Source: Grimontia marina
Lineage (GTDB): Bacteria; Pseudomonadota; Gammaproteobacteria; Enterobacterales; Vibrionaceae
Length of the DNA: 64,000 nt
NCBI RefSeq assembly: GCF_900060185.1
Contig: NZ_FIZY01000022.1
Coordinates: 1 to 64,000, forward strand
Direction of reading: 5' to 3'
The translations under genes were made by a program, and so were the position numbers. This document shows positions 20,196 through 30,519 of this stretch, piece by piece. Positions within the stretch are counted from its first letter, which is position 1; every line of letters begins with the position of its first letter. The notes under the pieces are model-generated. The model had not been told where the DNA came from and made no database searches. It was given only the letters and a program-made list of their open reading frames with translations.

Positions 20196-20411
20196 TTAAG
20201 TGACAAGATAGAGTTTGGTGGCGGCAAGAACTTCCGCCACTCTCGCTTCATGCTCTTGCTCTGACAGCCAAAACGTCACGTCTACCCAACCGTCAGTACC
20301 CATCATATCAATCTCAACAAGCTGGATTTCCCCGGTCAATGGGACCCAGGTGCCTTCGACCCGTACCAATCCCACTTCAGTATCCAGCCTTGGAATCGTA
20401 AACGCTTCCAT
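20196..20411 (-). CDS. Small conserved-looking hypothetical protein downstream of crbS
   Basis: 71-aa soluble, acidic protein (starts MEAFTIPRLDTEVG). An AAGGAG ribosome site lies inside the last codons of crbS, 9 nt before the ATG, and only one base separates the crbS stop from this start. This is the layout of a translationally coupled gene, so it is likely real and co-expressed with the kinase. No domain is recognised. Confidence 0.68.
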   Translation of the reverse strand: MEAFTIPRLDTEVGLVRVEGTWVPLTGEIQLVEIDMMGTDGWVDVTFWLSEQEHEARVAEVLAATKLYLVT

Positions 20412-20412
20412 A

Positions 20413-23400
20413 TCAGCTCACTCCTTGTTGAAGCAGCGCTCTTAATTTCAGCGGTTTCACCGGTTTGGCGATATAACCAAAGCCCAGTTCCCGCACAAGA
20501 TTTCTTGTTTCTTGTGTTCTGTCGGCAGTGATCACTGCACCGACGAAATCATCACCCAGCATTACCCGGCAACGTTGCAAAACATCGAGCCCCGTCAGTT
20601 CTGGCGCCAGATGGTAGTCGCTGAGAATGGCATCAGGCCGCAGGCCTTGTCCAATCAGCGTAACCACACCATCAAGGTCTTCTGCCACATCAACTTGGCA
20701 TCCCCACCGCGTCAGGAGACTTTCCATGCCTGCGAGGATATCCTTTTCATTATCTACACAGAGCACGCGAACCCCAGAGAGTGGCTCACTATTTTTGCCC
20801 TTTTCTTCACGCTCAACGCCAGTGTCACAAACCTGAGGCGCTGATTCGATGCGGGCTGTAATGGAAAAAACCGTCCCTTCTCCCGGCCAGGAGCGGAGGC
20901 TGAGAGGCTGATGTAGAATACGACTGATCCCGCGGGCAATCGCCAATCCAAGTCCCAGTCCAAGCTCTGCACCTTTGCGATCAATGCGGGTAAATTCGTT
21001 GAAGATATCCTGCTGCATCTCTTGCGGAATGCCTGGGCCGTTATCCCATACCTCAATTCGGCACTGGGAACCATGACGACGCACGCCCAGCAGCACCCGA
21101 CCATTAGGGTTGTAGCGGAAGGAATTGGTGAGGAAATTCTGTAATACGCGGCGCAGTAATCGTCTGTCAGAACGAATTCGAAGTCCGGTGTGTTGAACCC
21201 GATAATCGATACCCTGCTCATTGGCAATCACGCCAAACTCTGCAGCCAGCGTCGAGAAGACTTCATCCAGCTCGAAGTGGGTAATTTTGGCTTTCATCTT
21301 GCCCGACTCAATACGGGAGATATCCAGCAAATCACCGATAAGGTCTTCTGCCGCACCCAATGCACTCTCGATGTGACCCGCCATTTTTTGGGTCTCTTTT
21401 TCTTCGGCCATTTCATTCAGGGATGATGCAAAAAGGCGTGCGGCATTCATCGGTTGCATCAGGTCGTGACTGACCGCAGCAAGCAATCGGCTTTTCGATT
21501 GCGATGCCTGCTCGGCTTTGGCGGTGGCACTGATAAGGCGTCGGTTAAGGGTTTCGAGCTCTTTTGTGCGCTCAATAACCCTTGCCTCCAGCGTTTCATT
21601 GGATTGCTTCAACGCTTCTTCCGCATCACGGAAGGCGGTGATGTCGGTAAAACTCATGACAAACCCGCCACCTGGCATTGGGTTACCCTGCACCTCAATC
21701 ACACGGCCATCAGGGTGAACACGTGATGAAGTATGCGGCGAGCCCTTACGCAAATAGCCAACGCGCTTTTTCACGTGCTCTTCAATATCACCCGGACCAC
21801 ACAAACCGCGCTCGGCGTTGTAGCGCACCACATCCGCAATCGGTCTGCCGACCTGAATCAAATCTGGCGGGAAGTTAAAAAGCTCCACATAACGCTGGTT
21901 CCAGGCCACCAGCCGAAGCTGCTTATCTACCACGGAAATACCCTGACTGATGTGCTCGATTGCGCCTTGGAGCAATCCCCTGCTGAAATCGAAAAGCTCG
22001 GAGGCTTCATCGACAATGGTGGCGATTTCCTCAAGCTGCATGTTCCTGCCCTGCAACGCGGAGGTCAGTACCAGCTTGGCAGAAGACGCACCGAATACAC
22101 CAGCCAATACACGTTCGGTATGGCGGATAAGCGCCGCGCTTGCCTGCTGCTGCGGCAACAAGACTTCGCCACGCTGCTCACCGAAAGCGCGGAAAGTCTG
22201 GCGCATACGGGTACGACCAACAAAGCGGGCCGCCAGCATTTCAAGCTCTGCTACTGTCACACGGCTTTGATACAGGCTGGAATCGTCCCCTTCAGGCAAT
22301 GGTGTACCTACAAAACTCGCTGCTTGCAAGCGCTCACTGAGTGAAGGCCGGGTTGCCATCGACACCAGCACAAAGCAGAAGGTATTGACCATCACACTCA
22401 GGATCATGCCCCAATTCACCGGACTTAAAGATTGGAAGAACGGGATATCTGGCGGCGCCAGAATCCAAAGCACCAGGTTGGTGTCTTCGTTACCTGCCAA
22501 CATACCCGTCTGCATCATTAAGGTCATCAGCCAGACAATGAAACCGGCGAAAAGCCCGGCATACACGCCTTTCTTATTGGCCTGACGCCAGTAAATTCCC
22601 GCAACCAGTGGCGGCGCGAACTGGGCAATTGCAGCAAAGGAGAGGAAGCCAATCGCCGAGAGCGACGGCACTTCCAGGATCAGTTGATAGAAGCCCCAGG
22701 CACCAATGAGCAGCAGGAAAATCAGCGCGCGACGCACGTTCAGCAAAAGGCCGGAGAACTGGGTAAAGTTGCGGTTGGAGACCCGCATTCGGCGGAGCAG
22801 TTGTGGCAAAACCAGATCGTTCGACACCATGATAGCAAGGGCGATAGTGGAAACAATCACCATACCGCTTGCCGCCGATGCACCACCCAAAAACGCCAGC
22901 AGCGCAATGCCCTCGTTTCCGGTGGATAGCGGAAGCTGGATAACATGGGTTTCAGCAGATACTTCCGGCAGGAAAGCTTGTCCTGCATACGCTAATGGCA
23001 GAACAAAAATGCCCATTAATAGCAGATAAAGCGGGAAAACCCAGCGGGCGGTGTGCAAATCCTGTGCACGGGCATTTTCCACCACCATGGTATGGAACTG
23101 GCGGGGTAAACAGATAATTGCCGCCATGGTCAGCAGAGTATGTACCAGCAATGCCCCCCAATCCAGAGAACCTACGACATTAGCTTCTTTCAGTGTCGGT
23201 AGCGGTCCTGGCGCATCCAGCAGCAAGCCCACAGCAAAGAAGCCCACAACCAAAAAGGCCACAAGCTTAACGATGGACTCAAAGGCCACCGCCATCATCA
23301 TGCCGCGGTGGTGCTCGGTAGAATCAATATGACGGGTACCAAAGAGGACAGTAAACATCGCCAGTGACATGCAGACCAGCCAGGCAATTTGCCCTTCATT

Positions 23401-23862
23401 GAGCCCAGCACTCTCTCCAATATCCGGCGCAATCACATCCAACCCCATGGTGATCCCGCGAAGCTGCAGGGCGATGTAAGGCAGAATACCGACCACCGCA
23501 ATCACGGTCACCATCACCGCCAAGCCTTGGGATTTCCCGTATCTGGCAGCAATAAAGTCGGCAATCGAGGTGATATGTTCCCGTTTGGCAATCAGAATAA
23601 TCCGGGCGAGAAACCGCCAGCCAATGGTAAAGACAAGAATGGGCGCAAGGTAGATAGGCAGAAATGACCAAGGTTGACTCGATGCCTGCCCGACAGTGCC
23701 AAAGAAGGTCCAAGAGGTACAATAAACTGCGATAGAAAGACTGTATATCCAAGGACGCCAGCCACGAAGCCAGCGCGGTCGACTATCTCCATACCAGGCG
23801 ATAAGAAACAAAACGCCCAGGTATGCCAGTGCCACCGGCACCACTATCCATCCCGCCGACAT
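20413..23862 (-). CDS. crbS: CrbS-like sodium:solute symporter/hybrid sensor histidine kinase
   Basis: Large inner-membrane sensor of about 1149 aa. Residues 1 to about 515 form a complete SSS transporter fold (about 13 helices). A cytoplasmic linker, probably a STAC domain, leads to a PAS region (about 635-745, with NPMPGGGFVMSFTDIT). The kinase has H799 in AVSHDLMQPMN and an ATPase with DNGPGIP and GLGLGLAI. A C-terminal receiver has D1082 in SDYHLAPELTG. In V. cholerae CrbS controls the acetate switch with CrbR, and this gene is in the right neighbourhood. The start at 23862 is chosen because GAAGGG precedes it; 23874 is also open. Confidence 0.88.
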   Translation of the reverse strand: MSAGWIVVPVALAYLGVLFLIAWYGDSRPRWLRGWRPWIYSLSIAVYCTSWTFFGTVGQASSQPWSFLPIYLAPILVFTIGWRFLARIILIAKREHITSIADFIAARYGKSQGLAVMVTVIAVVGILPYIALQLRGITMGLDVIAPDIGESAGLNEGQIAWLVCMSLAMFTVLFGTRHIDSTEHHRGMMMAVAFESIVKLVAFLVVGFFAVGLLLDAPGPLPTLKEANVVGSLDWGALLVHTLLTMAAIICLPRQFHTMVVENARAQDLHTARWVFPLYLLLMGIFVLPLAYAGQAFLPEVSAETHVIQLPLSTGNEGIALLAFLGGASAASGMVIVSTIALAIMVSNDLVLPQLLRRMRVSNRNFTQFSGLLLNVRRALIFLLLIGAWGFYQLILEVPSLSAIGFLSFAAIAQFAPPLVAGIYWRQANKKGVYAGLFAGFIVWLMTLMMQTGMLAGNEDTNLVLWILAPPDIPFFQSLSPVNWGMILSVMVNTFCFVLVSMATRPSLSERLQAASFVGTPLPEGDDSSLYQSRVTVAELEMLAARFVGRTRMRQTFRAFGEQRGEVLLPQQQASAALIRHTERVLAGVFGASSAKLVLTSALQGRNMQLEEIATIVDEASELFDFSRGLLQGAIEHISQGISVVDKQLRLVAWNQRYVELFNFPPDLIQVGRPIADVVRYNAERGLCGPGDIEEHVKKRVGYLRKGSPHTSSRVHPDGRVIEVQGNPMPGGGFVMSFTDITAFRDAEEALKQSNETLEARVIERTKELETLNRRLISATAKAEQASQSKSRLLAAVSHDLMQPMNAARLFASSLNEMAEEKETQKMAGHIESALGAAEDLIGDLLDISRIESGKMKAKITHFELDEVFSTLAAEFGVIANEQGIDYRVQHTGLRIRSDRRLLRRVLQNFLTNSFRYNPNGRVLLGVRRHGSQCRIEVWDNGPGIPQEMQQDIFNEFTRIDRKGAELGLGLGLAIARGISRILHQPLSLRSWPGEGTVFSITARIESAPQVCDTGVEREEKGKNSEPLSGVRVLCVDNEKDILAGMESLLTRWGCQVDVAEDLDGVVTLIGQGLRPDAILSDYHLAPELTGLDVLQRCRVMLGDDFVGAVITADRTQETRNLVRELGFGYIAKPVKPLKLRALLQQGVS

Positions 23863-23971
23863 AATCCCTTCCATGACAAACTTTTAACTAGAGTCTGTTT
23901 ACCATGCTCTCAGTTGTACAACAACGCGCCACTTTATCTCCGTGAGCGAGCTCTAAATGCGTACCGCAAAT

Positions 23972-25137
23972 TCAGGACCTTACTACTTCTTCCGCAGTGT
24001 CGGTTTTCAATGTCAGAAGGAGAACAGGCAAGCCAAGAAGCGCCATGGCGTAGAAACTGTCTCCGCCTAACTGTTCGTAGAGTTCACCGCTCACGACCGT
24101 CAGAAGTGCCATGACCACCCCCATAGGGATTGCGCTATACAGCGCCTGCAGTGCCATGACTTTATCGCTCGCTTGCTGTTGGATATAACGCATCGAGGCA
24201 ATATGGGCGACACCAAAAGTCAGACCATGGAGTGACTGCGCGGCAAAGAGCACACCGAGATCAGTGCTCCACGCCGTCAAACACCAACGCAGAATCACCG
24301 CCAGCGCTGCCAGCCGAAACAGTGATTGCACCTGCCATTTTCCGAAAAACTTAGCGGCCAGTGCAAACATCATCACTTCCACCACTACGCCAAAGCTCCA
24401 CAGGTAACCCACCATCACATCGGAAACGCTTGCCTGGGTCCAATGAATCGCACTGAATGCATAATAAGCAGCGTGGCTGCCTTGAATGAAGGAGACGATA
24501 GCAAGAAACACCAACACGGATTTCACGCGAAGCACCTGAAGCAATGGCGTTCTAACCATCGCTTGGGTTCCTTCTTTCGCGGGTAGTTGCTGAGGCGAAG
24601 ACAGGCTCCAACACCAGGTCAACAGTAATGCCCCGGCAGCGAGAGGTACAATGATTTGCGGACCAAATCGTTCCACCAGCGTTCCTGCCATCATGGAACC
24701 CACCACAAACGCCAGCGAGCCCCAGAGCCTCGCCCGTCCATAATCAATCAGTTCCCTTCGGTTGTAATGATTGGCTAATGCATCTGAAACGGGAATGGAC
24801 GGCCCAATCACGCTGTTAATCGCAATAGAAAGCGCGGTTAGCCATAGTAAATCCGGCGTTGCCATCAAATGCAGAAAACCAATCACTGTGGCTAAAAATG
24901 ACAGCCACCGAATAGCGGGAAGCAAATGCTCGGGTAAGTAAAAACGGGGGTTAGGGTGAAGTTCACCACAAATCGCGCCATCACACCCGCACCCAACACA
25001 ATGCCAATGTCATCTGCAGAGAGGCCAAGCCATGCCAACCATACTGACCAAAAAGGCAGATAAACCCCGAACGCAAAAAAGTAGGCGCCGTAATAGATAG
25101 ATAGCCAATGGTAAGGGGTGGGACGGAGGTAACTCAT
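23972..25137 (-). pseudogene. MFS transporter (phenylpropionate-permease-like), broken by a single-base frameshift
   Basis: The N-terminal part (start MSYLRPTPYHWLSIYYGAYF at 25137) and the rest (from LPAIRWLSFLATVIGF onward) lie in different frames. The frames meet at a run of five G on the plus strand (24946-24950). One extra G would restore ...NFTLTPRFYLPEHLLPAIRW and a single 388-aa protein (1166+1 bases, divisible by 3). The family is the 12-helix MFS_1-like/HcaT group by overall pattern. It is either a recent inactivation, homopolymer variation or a sequencing error. It is divergent from the DUF294 gene. Confidence 0.8.
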
Positions 25138-25320
25138 TCTGGCGCATCCTTTCTGCCGCAACGAGGGTGGCTATTTTGACAGCGATTCATCCAAACTTAC
25201 AGTCTCAACTTAGCATGGATTAATAGACTAAAGTCGGCTGGCAAGGTGGATTGCCGTGCGACACACTGATAGTTGCAAAGACGCGCTGCGCGCGTGGTTA
25301 ATAACACGGAGTTTGCCACC

Positions 25321-27123
25321 ATGCCTGAACCGTTCGACACTTCCTCGCCCCCGTTTGACCGCCTTGATGCCAAGCAAGCCAAGCATCTGCTGTCCTCATT
25401 GGATGTCGCCTATTACCGCCGCGGTGATGTACTGATAGAAAAAGGGGAAGGCAATGATGCCCTTTATATCGTCATCAAAGGACGCGTTCAGGAAGTTAAC
25501 CCTGATACCAAGGAAGTGCAGGCGCAGTATATTAAAGACGATCTGTTTGATGCCCGTGCACTACTGAAAGGCCATGCGCACCACAGATACCGCGTGGTAG
25601 AAGACACGCTTTGTTATGTGCTGCCAAAAGCGGTGTTTCTCGAACTCTATGGCCAAAACCAGTCGTTTGCTGACTACTTCAATACCAGTTTCAGTAAACG
25701 AAAACGCATGCTGGAAAAGGCACAACAACAGCAGAACCTTGCCGAATTCATCCTGACTCAGGTGGATGAAACCAACATCCAGCCCATCATGACCATGCCC
25801 CATGGCACCTCGATTCGGGAAGCGACATTGAATCTTCGCCGCGAGCGTCAGGACTGCGCACTGGTCGCCCTCGAAGCTAAGCCGCACGATATCGGCATCA
25901 TCACCCGAACCAACTTGCTGCACGCATTGGTTGAGGATGGCTGCACCTTAGCATCTCACATCGGTGAAGTCGCCACCTCTCCGGTCATCAGTGTCGAGAT
26001 GGGCGAGTACCTGTTCAACGTGATGATCCTGATGACCCGCGACCGGGTAAAACGGGTGCGCGTCACCGAAGATGGCGAGACGGTCGGCATGCTGGATATG
26101 ACTCAGGTGCTGAGTCTCTTTTCCACGCACTCTCACGTACTCACACTCCAAATAAACCGCGCGCACTCGATTGAGGAACTCGCGATCGCGGCCAATAACC
26201 AACATCAGCTCGTCGCCAATCTCACGAATAACGGCATCCACACCCAGTTTGTCATGGAGCTGATTTCCGCTGTCAACGAACAGATCATCGAAAAAGCCTT
26301 CCGTCTCACCATTCCAGAAAGCTTTCACAATCAATGCTGCCTGTTTGTGATGGGCTCGGAGGGTCGTGGTGAACAGGTACTGAAAACCGATCAGGATAAC
26401 GGACTCATTCTCGCTGACGATGCCGATTGGCCCGACGTTCAACATTACATGGAAAGATTCAGTGAAGTGCTGAGTCGTCTCGGCTACCCGCCCTGCCCCG
26501 GCAATGTCATGGTTAACAATCCGCGCTGGGTGAAAACCCTATCTGAGTGGATGAAAGAAATGGTCGCCCTGAGCAAAATTTCTGACGAACGCACCCTGAT
26601 GGACCTGGCCATCATCGCAGACAGTCATGCGGTAGCTGGTAACAAAGCGTTACTGGAACCCGTGATGGAAAAGCTCCATGCCACGCTCAAAAACAACATG
26701 CTGACGCTCAATACCTTCGTCCGTCCCTGCCTTGCGTTCCTTGTTCCCCTCACGCTTTTCGGTAGCTTAAAGGCGGATAAAGAAGGTTTAGATGTCAAAA
26801 AAGGCGGTATTTTCCCGCTGGTGCATGGCGTTCGCACCTTGGCGCTGGAAAAAGGACTCACCGAGACCAACACCTTTGAAAGACTGGATGCGCTGGTCGA
26901 ATGCAAGGCACTGGATCAGGAAACCGCCAATAACCTCTCTGAAGCGCTAAAGCTTTTCGTGAAGGTGCGCCTGAAACAACAGCTCGACAGTGATGCCAGC
27001 ACGGGTAACCAGTTAGACGTCACCCAGCTTTCACGCACAGAACGGGATTTGCTGCGAGATTGCCTCGGCGTGGTGAAAAAGTTCAAAGAACGGCTGGCTT
27101 CGCACTATCAGGTAAGGGACTAG
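25321..27123 (+). CDS. DUF294 signalling protein: cyclic-nucleotide-binding, CBS pair, nucleotidyltransferase-like
   Basis: 600-aa cytosolic protein with three parts. First is a cNMP-binding domain (about residues 10-125, GDVLIEKGEGNDALYIVIKG). A pair of CBS domains follows (about 150-270). Last is the putative nucleotidyltransferase DUF294 (about 300-440, with GSEGRGEQVLKTDQDNGL) and its C-terminal helical domain. Relatives are linked with acs/actP loci in many Proteobacteria; their role is unproven. The next gene, an exonuclease, starts 1 nt after its stop. ATG at 25321 is preferred over an upstream TTG. Confidence 0.87.
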   Translation: MPEPFDTSSPPFDRLDAKQAKHLLSSLDVAYYRRGDVLIEKGEGNDALYIVIKGRVQEVNPDTKEVQAQYIKDDLFDARALLKGHAHHRYRVVEDTLCYVLPKAVFLELYGQNQSFADYFNTSFSKRKRMLEKAQQQQNLAEFILTQVDETNIQPIMTMPHGTSIREATLNLRRERQDCALVALEAKPHDIGIITRTNLLHALVEDGCTLASHIGEVATSPVISVEMGEYLFNVMILMTRDRVKRVRVTEDGETVGMLDMTQVLSLFSTHSHVLTLQINRAHSIEELAIAANNQHQLVANLTNNGIHTQFVMELISAVNEQIIEKAFRLTIPESFHNQCCLFVMGSEGRGEQVLKTDQDNGLILADDADWPDVQHYMERFSEVLSRLGYPPCPGNVMVNNPRWVKTLSEWMKEMVALSKISDERTLMDLAIIADSHAVAGNKALLEPVMEKLHATLKNNMLTLNTFVRPCLAFLVPLTLFGSLKADKEGLDVKKGGIFPLVHGVRTLALEKGLTETNTFERLDALVECKALDQETANNLSEALKLFVKVRLKQQLDSDASTGNQLDVTQLSRTERDLLRDCLGVVKKFKERLASHYQVRD

Positions 27124-27124
27124 C

Positions 27125-27745
27125 ATGAACCTGGTGGAAAGGCTATGGCTCAGGTACAAGTGGCGCAACAGCGAGTATGCACCGCTATTTTCCGCTCCCA
27201 ATGATGGAGAGTTGGTGTCATTGGATTGTGAAACCACCAGCCTGGACCCACACAAAGCCGAACTGGTGACTATCGCTGCGACTAAAATCCGCGGCAATAA
27301 AATTGTCACCAGCGAGCCTTTGACCATTTCCCTTCGCGCGCCCAGCTCTCTGAACGCACAGTCGGTAAAAATTCATGGCATCCGACACCAGGATCTGAGC
27401 GATGGTGTGACGGAAAAAGAGGCCATGCTCAAACTTATCGAGTTTATTGGTAACCGCCCCATTGTTGGGTATTACATCCAGTACGACAAAGCAATCCTTG
27501 ACCGCTATGCCAAAAAGCATCTTGGCTTCAAACTGCCTAACCGCACGATAGAAGTGAGTGATATATACCGTCGCAAGCTGGAACACATTCTGCCGAATGC
27601 CTATTACGACCTGAGTATGGAGGCGATAGGACACCACCTCGACCTGCCCCTTTCCGGGCGGCATGACGCGCTCGATGATGCCATTAGTGCGGCGCTGATC
27701 TATGTTCGACTAAAGTACGGTGATATACCAATGCCCACTTATTGA
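27125..27745 (+). CDS. DnaQ-like 3'-5' exonuclease
   Basis: 206-aa DEDD-family exonuclease. Motif I is LDCETTSLDP (D and E about residues 35-37), motif II lies in IVGYYIQYD (about 117-121) and motif III is GRHDALDDA (H and D about 179-184), the DEDDh pattern. It is related to the epsilon subunit of DNA polymerase III but lacks the polymerase-binding tail. Encoded with the DUF294 gene directly upstream of acs; this trio is commonly conserved in Vibrionaceae. The substrate is unknown. Confidence 0.87.
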   Translation: MNLVERLWLRYKWRNSEYAPLFSAPNDGELVSLDCETTSLDPHKAELVTIAATKIRGNKIVTSEPLTISLRAPSSLNAQSVKIHGIRHQDLSDGVTEKEAMLKLIEFIGNRPIVGYYIQYDKAILDRYAKKHLGFKLPNRTIEVSDIYRRKLEHILPNAYYDLSMEAIGHHLDLPLSGRHDALDDAISAALIYVRLKYGDIPMPTY

Positions 27746-27981
27746 TAATTTCCTCGCAACCCGCTGCATGTAAATGAGAGCGACGCCTCACTGTGACTGT
27801 TGAAAGGTCACAAAACCCAGAGAAAACGGCCTCTTCATCCTAAAGTCTAATTGTCGAGAATCCCTAACTATCCGACCTTAATGGAACAAGACCGTTAGAC
27901 CGTACCCTATATTCTAATTTGTCGTGGTCGAATATTTGACGATGCCAGACAGCATCACGCAGGAACACAAGGAGAAAGATA
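27746..27981 (+). promoter_or_regulatory. acs upstream regulatory region (236 bp)
   Basis: Three GACC words (27874, 27890, 27898) and one GGTC (27926) cluster here, including TAGACC at 27896-27901, half of the palindrome found upstream of the actP operon. An AT-rich TATATTCTAAT lies just after (27908-27918) and could contain the -10. A GATGC-CAGACA-GCATC hairpin (27941-27956) sits in the leader. AAGGAG precedes acs. No CRP site of correct spacing was found. Confidence 0.45.
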
Positions 27982-29931
27982 ATGAGTGAGGTTCACCTGC
28001 ATCCGGTAATGCCGGAAATCGAAGCCAAAGCGCACGCAAACAATGACACTTACCGCGAGATGTATCAGCAGTCTGTTGTTAACCCAGAAGGATTCTGGCG
28101 TGAGAATGGCCAGATCGTAGATTGGATCAAACCTTTCACTAAGGTGAAAAATACCTCTTTTGATACCGGCCATGTCGACATCAGATGGTTCGAGGACGGT
28201 ACGCTAAACGTTTCTGCCAACTGTATTGACCGCCACCTTGAAGCAAAAGGTGATCAGGTTGCCCTGATCTGGGAAGGCGATGACCCAAATGACGACAAAA
28301 CCCTGACTTACAAAGAACTGCACACTGAAGTGTGTAAGTTCGCTAATGCACTGAAAGGCCAAGGCGTGCGCAAAGGCGATGTTGTGTGTCTTTACATGCC
28401 TATGGTGATGGAAGCGGCGATTGCGATGCTGGCATGTACCCGCATCGGTGCCGTTCACACCATCGTATTCGGTGGTTTCTCTCCAGAAGCACTGGCTGGT
28501 CGTATCGTCGACTCAAACGCGAAAGTGGTTGTCACTGCCGATGAAGGTGTACGTGGCGGCCGCGCAGTACCATTAAAACAAAACGTAGATGCAGCGCTTG
28601 CAAACCCATCAGTCACTTCAGTTGAAAAAGTGGTGGTTTACCAACGCACTGGTAACAATGTTGAGTGGAATTCTTGCCGTGATGTATGGTGGCATGAAGC
28701 AACCGCAGTCGTGTCTGATAACTGTGAACCGGAAGAGATGAACGCAGAAGACCCACTGTTCATCCTTTACACCTCAGGCTCTACCGGTACGCCAAAAGGT
28801 GTTCTTCACACCACAGGTGGTTACCTGGTTTATGCGACCATGACCTTCAAGTACGTCTTCGACTACCAGGAGGGTGAAGTCTTCTGGTGTACCGCAGATG
28901 TGGGTTGGATCACCGGTCACAGCTACCTGATCTACGGACCACTGGCGAACGGTGCCAAAACCATCCTATTCGAAGGCGTACCTAACTACCCATCAACTGC
29001 CCGTATGAGCGAAGTGGTTGATAAGCATCAGGTGAACATTCTGTACACCGCACCAACCGCAATCCGCGCCCTGATGGCGAAAGGTAACGAAGCGGTTGAA
29101 GGCACCAAGCGTGACTCACTGCGCATCATGGGTTCTGTGGGTGAGCCAATCAACCCAGAAGCGTGGGAGTGGTACTACAAGACTATCGGCGACAGCAAGT
29201 GTCCTATCGTGGATACCTGGTGGCAAACCGAAACCGGCGGCATCCTGATCACGCCATTGCCAGGCGCTACCGCATTGAAGCCAGGTTCGGCAACTCGTCC
29301 GTTCTTCGGTGTTCAGCCTGCACTGGTTGATAACATGGGTAACATCATCGAAGGCGCGACCGAAGGTAACCTGGTCATGCTGGATTCTTGGCCGGGCCAG
29401 ATGCGTACCGTTAACGGTGACCACGAGCGTTTCGAGCAGACTTACTTCTCAACCTTCAAAGGCATGTACTTCACTGGTGACGGTGCACGTCGTGATGAAG
29501 ACGGTTACTACTGGATCACAGGCCGTGTAGATGACGTACTGAACGTTTCCGGTCACCGCATGGGTACTGCAGAAATCGAATCAGCACTCGTGGCATTCGA
29601 CAAGATTGCAGAAGCGGCAATTGTTGGTGTTCCACACGACATCAAAGGTCAGGCTATCTATGCCTACATCACGCTTAATTCAGGTGAAGTGCCAAGTGCT
29701 GAATTGACCAAAGAAGTGAAAGACTGGGTACGTAAGGAAATCGGTCCTATCGCAACACCAGATTTCATCCACTGGACAGACGCACTGCCGAAAACCCGCT
29801 CAGGAAAAATCATGCGTCGTATCCTGCGTAAGATTGCAACCGGCGATACTGGTAGCTTGGGTGACACTTCTACCCTGGCGGACCCAAGCGTGGTCGACAA
29901 ACTTATCGCAGAGAAATCCAGCGTGGTATAA
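27982..29931 (+). CDS. acs: Acetyl-CoA synthetase (AMP-forming)
   Basis: Converts acetate, ATP and CoA to acetyl-CoA, the high-affinity acetate assimilation enzyme. 649 aa, the usual length. Motifs: [11 protein letters not shown] (about residue 264), the acetate/AMP region [10 protein letters not shown] (about 412), [21 protein letters not shown] (hinge about 517), and the C-terminal [11 protein letters not shown] whose lysine is the conserved reversible-acetylation site. It is the target gene of CrbRS in V. cholerae. Confidence 0.97.
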   Translation: MSEVHLHPVMPEIEAKAHANNDTYREMYQQSVVNPEGFWRENGQIVDWIKPFTKVKNTSFDTGHVDIRWFEDGTLNVSANCIDRHLEAKGDQVALIWEGDDPNDDKTLTYKELHTEVCKFANALKGQGVRKGDVVCLYMPMVMEAAIAMLACTRIGAVHTIVFGGFSPEALAGRIVDSNAKVVVTADEGVRGGRAVPLKQNVDAALANPSVTSVEKVVVYQRTGNNVEWNSCRDVWWHEATAVVSDNCEPEEMNAEDPLFILYTSGSTGTPKGVLHTTGGYLVYATMTFKYVFDYQEGEVFWCTADVGWITGHSYLIYGPLANGAKTILFEGVPNYPSTARMSEVVDKHQVNILYTAPTAIRALMAKGNEAVEGTKRDSLRIMGSVGEPINPEAWEWYYKTIGDSKCPIVDTWWQTETGGILITPLPGATALKPGSATRPFFGVQPALVDNMGNIIEGATEGNLVMLDSWPGQMRTVNGDHERFEQTYFSTFKGMYFTGDGARRDEDGYYWITGRVDDVLNVSGHRMGTAEIESALVAFDKIAEAAIVGVPHDIKGQAIYAYITLNSGEVPSAELTKEVKDWVRKEIGPIATPDFIHWTDALPKTRSGKIMRRILRKIATGDTGSLGDTSTLADPSVVDKLIAEKSSVV

Positions 29932-29950
29932 CCACCAAGCTTTGATCCCG

Positions 29951-29980
29951 AAGGGCCGCTATACGCGGCCCTTTTTTTGG
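29951..29980 (+). terminator. Rho-independent terminator after acs
   Basis: AAGGGCCGC - TATAC - GCGGCCCTTTTTTT. The stem also contains the last codons of the convergent cytochrome b561 gene, whose stop lies inside it. Confidence 0.9.
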
Positions 29981-30519
29981 CTGAAATGCATGACCACAGG
30001 CTTGGGTGGCATCAATCGCGCTAACAGGTTATCGCGCAGCCAGAACTGGTGATACAAAGCGGCACCGATGTGCATGACCACGACAATCCCCAACACCGCA
30101 CAGCTTGCCCGGTGAACAAAGAAGAAGAAATCATTAATGACCATATCAGTGACCGGATTAGGTATCTTCACCAGCCAGAAGAACCAGTAAGGCTCTTTGA
30201 GCATCAAATATCCGGAAACAAACACTAAGAACATTAAAAGGTAGATAACACTGTGGATGAACTTGGCGATGTTTTTTTCAAACGTAGTCGTTGAGTTAAC
30301 CGACTCAACCTTTGGGCGAAAATAACTCCAAACCCATCGCATGATGAACAAGACAGTACCTATCGTTGCAAATGACATGTTCAGCACGGATAGCACATCA
30401 AACGCCTTCGTCCCCACCACCAAATGCATGACATAACCCGCCACCGTCGTATAGATGATGATGGCCGCCATACTCCAATGTAACAGTCGACTCAATGAGT
30501 CATAGCGCTTCTGAATCAT
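29959..30519 (-). CDS. Cytochrome b561 family protein
   Basis: 186-aa inner-membrane dihaem cytochrome b with four helices. Likely haem-ligand histidines are in SRLLHWSM (residue 14), FIHSVIYLL in the second half, and the HRAS and VVMHIGAALYH segments of the last helices. Prokaryotic b561 proteins exchange electrons with the quinone pool; CybB is a superoxide:quinone oxidoreductase. It is a single gene, convergent with acs. Confidence 0.85.
   Translation of the reverse strand: MIQKRYDSLSRLLHWSMAAIIIYTTVAGYVMHLVVGTKAFDVLSVLNMSFATIGTVLFIMRWVWSYFRPKVESVNSTTTFEKNIAKFIHSVIYLLMFLVFVSGYLMLKEPYWFFWLVKIPNPVTDMVINDFFFFVHRASCAVLGIVVVMHIGAALYHQFWLRDNLLARLMPPKPVVMHFSQKKGRV

Noticed and set aside
25273-25320. 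N-terminal extension of the DUF294 protein from a TTG
   Set aside because: Extension residues are Arg/Ala rich without similarity; the ATG at 25321 has a GGAG site.
27793-27813. CRP-like site in the acs promoter (TGTGA ... TCACA)
   Set aside because: The half sites are separated by 11 bp instead of 6.
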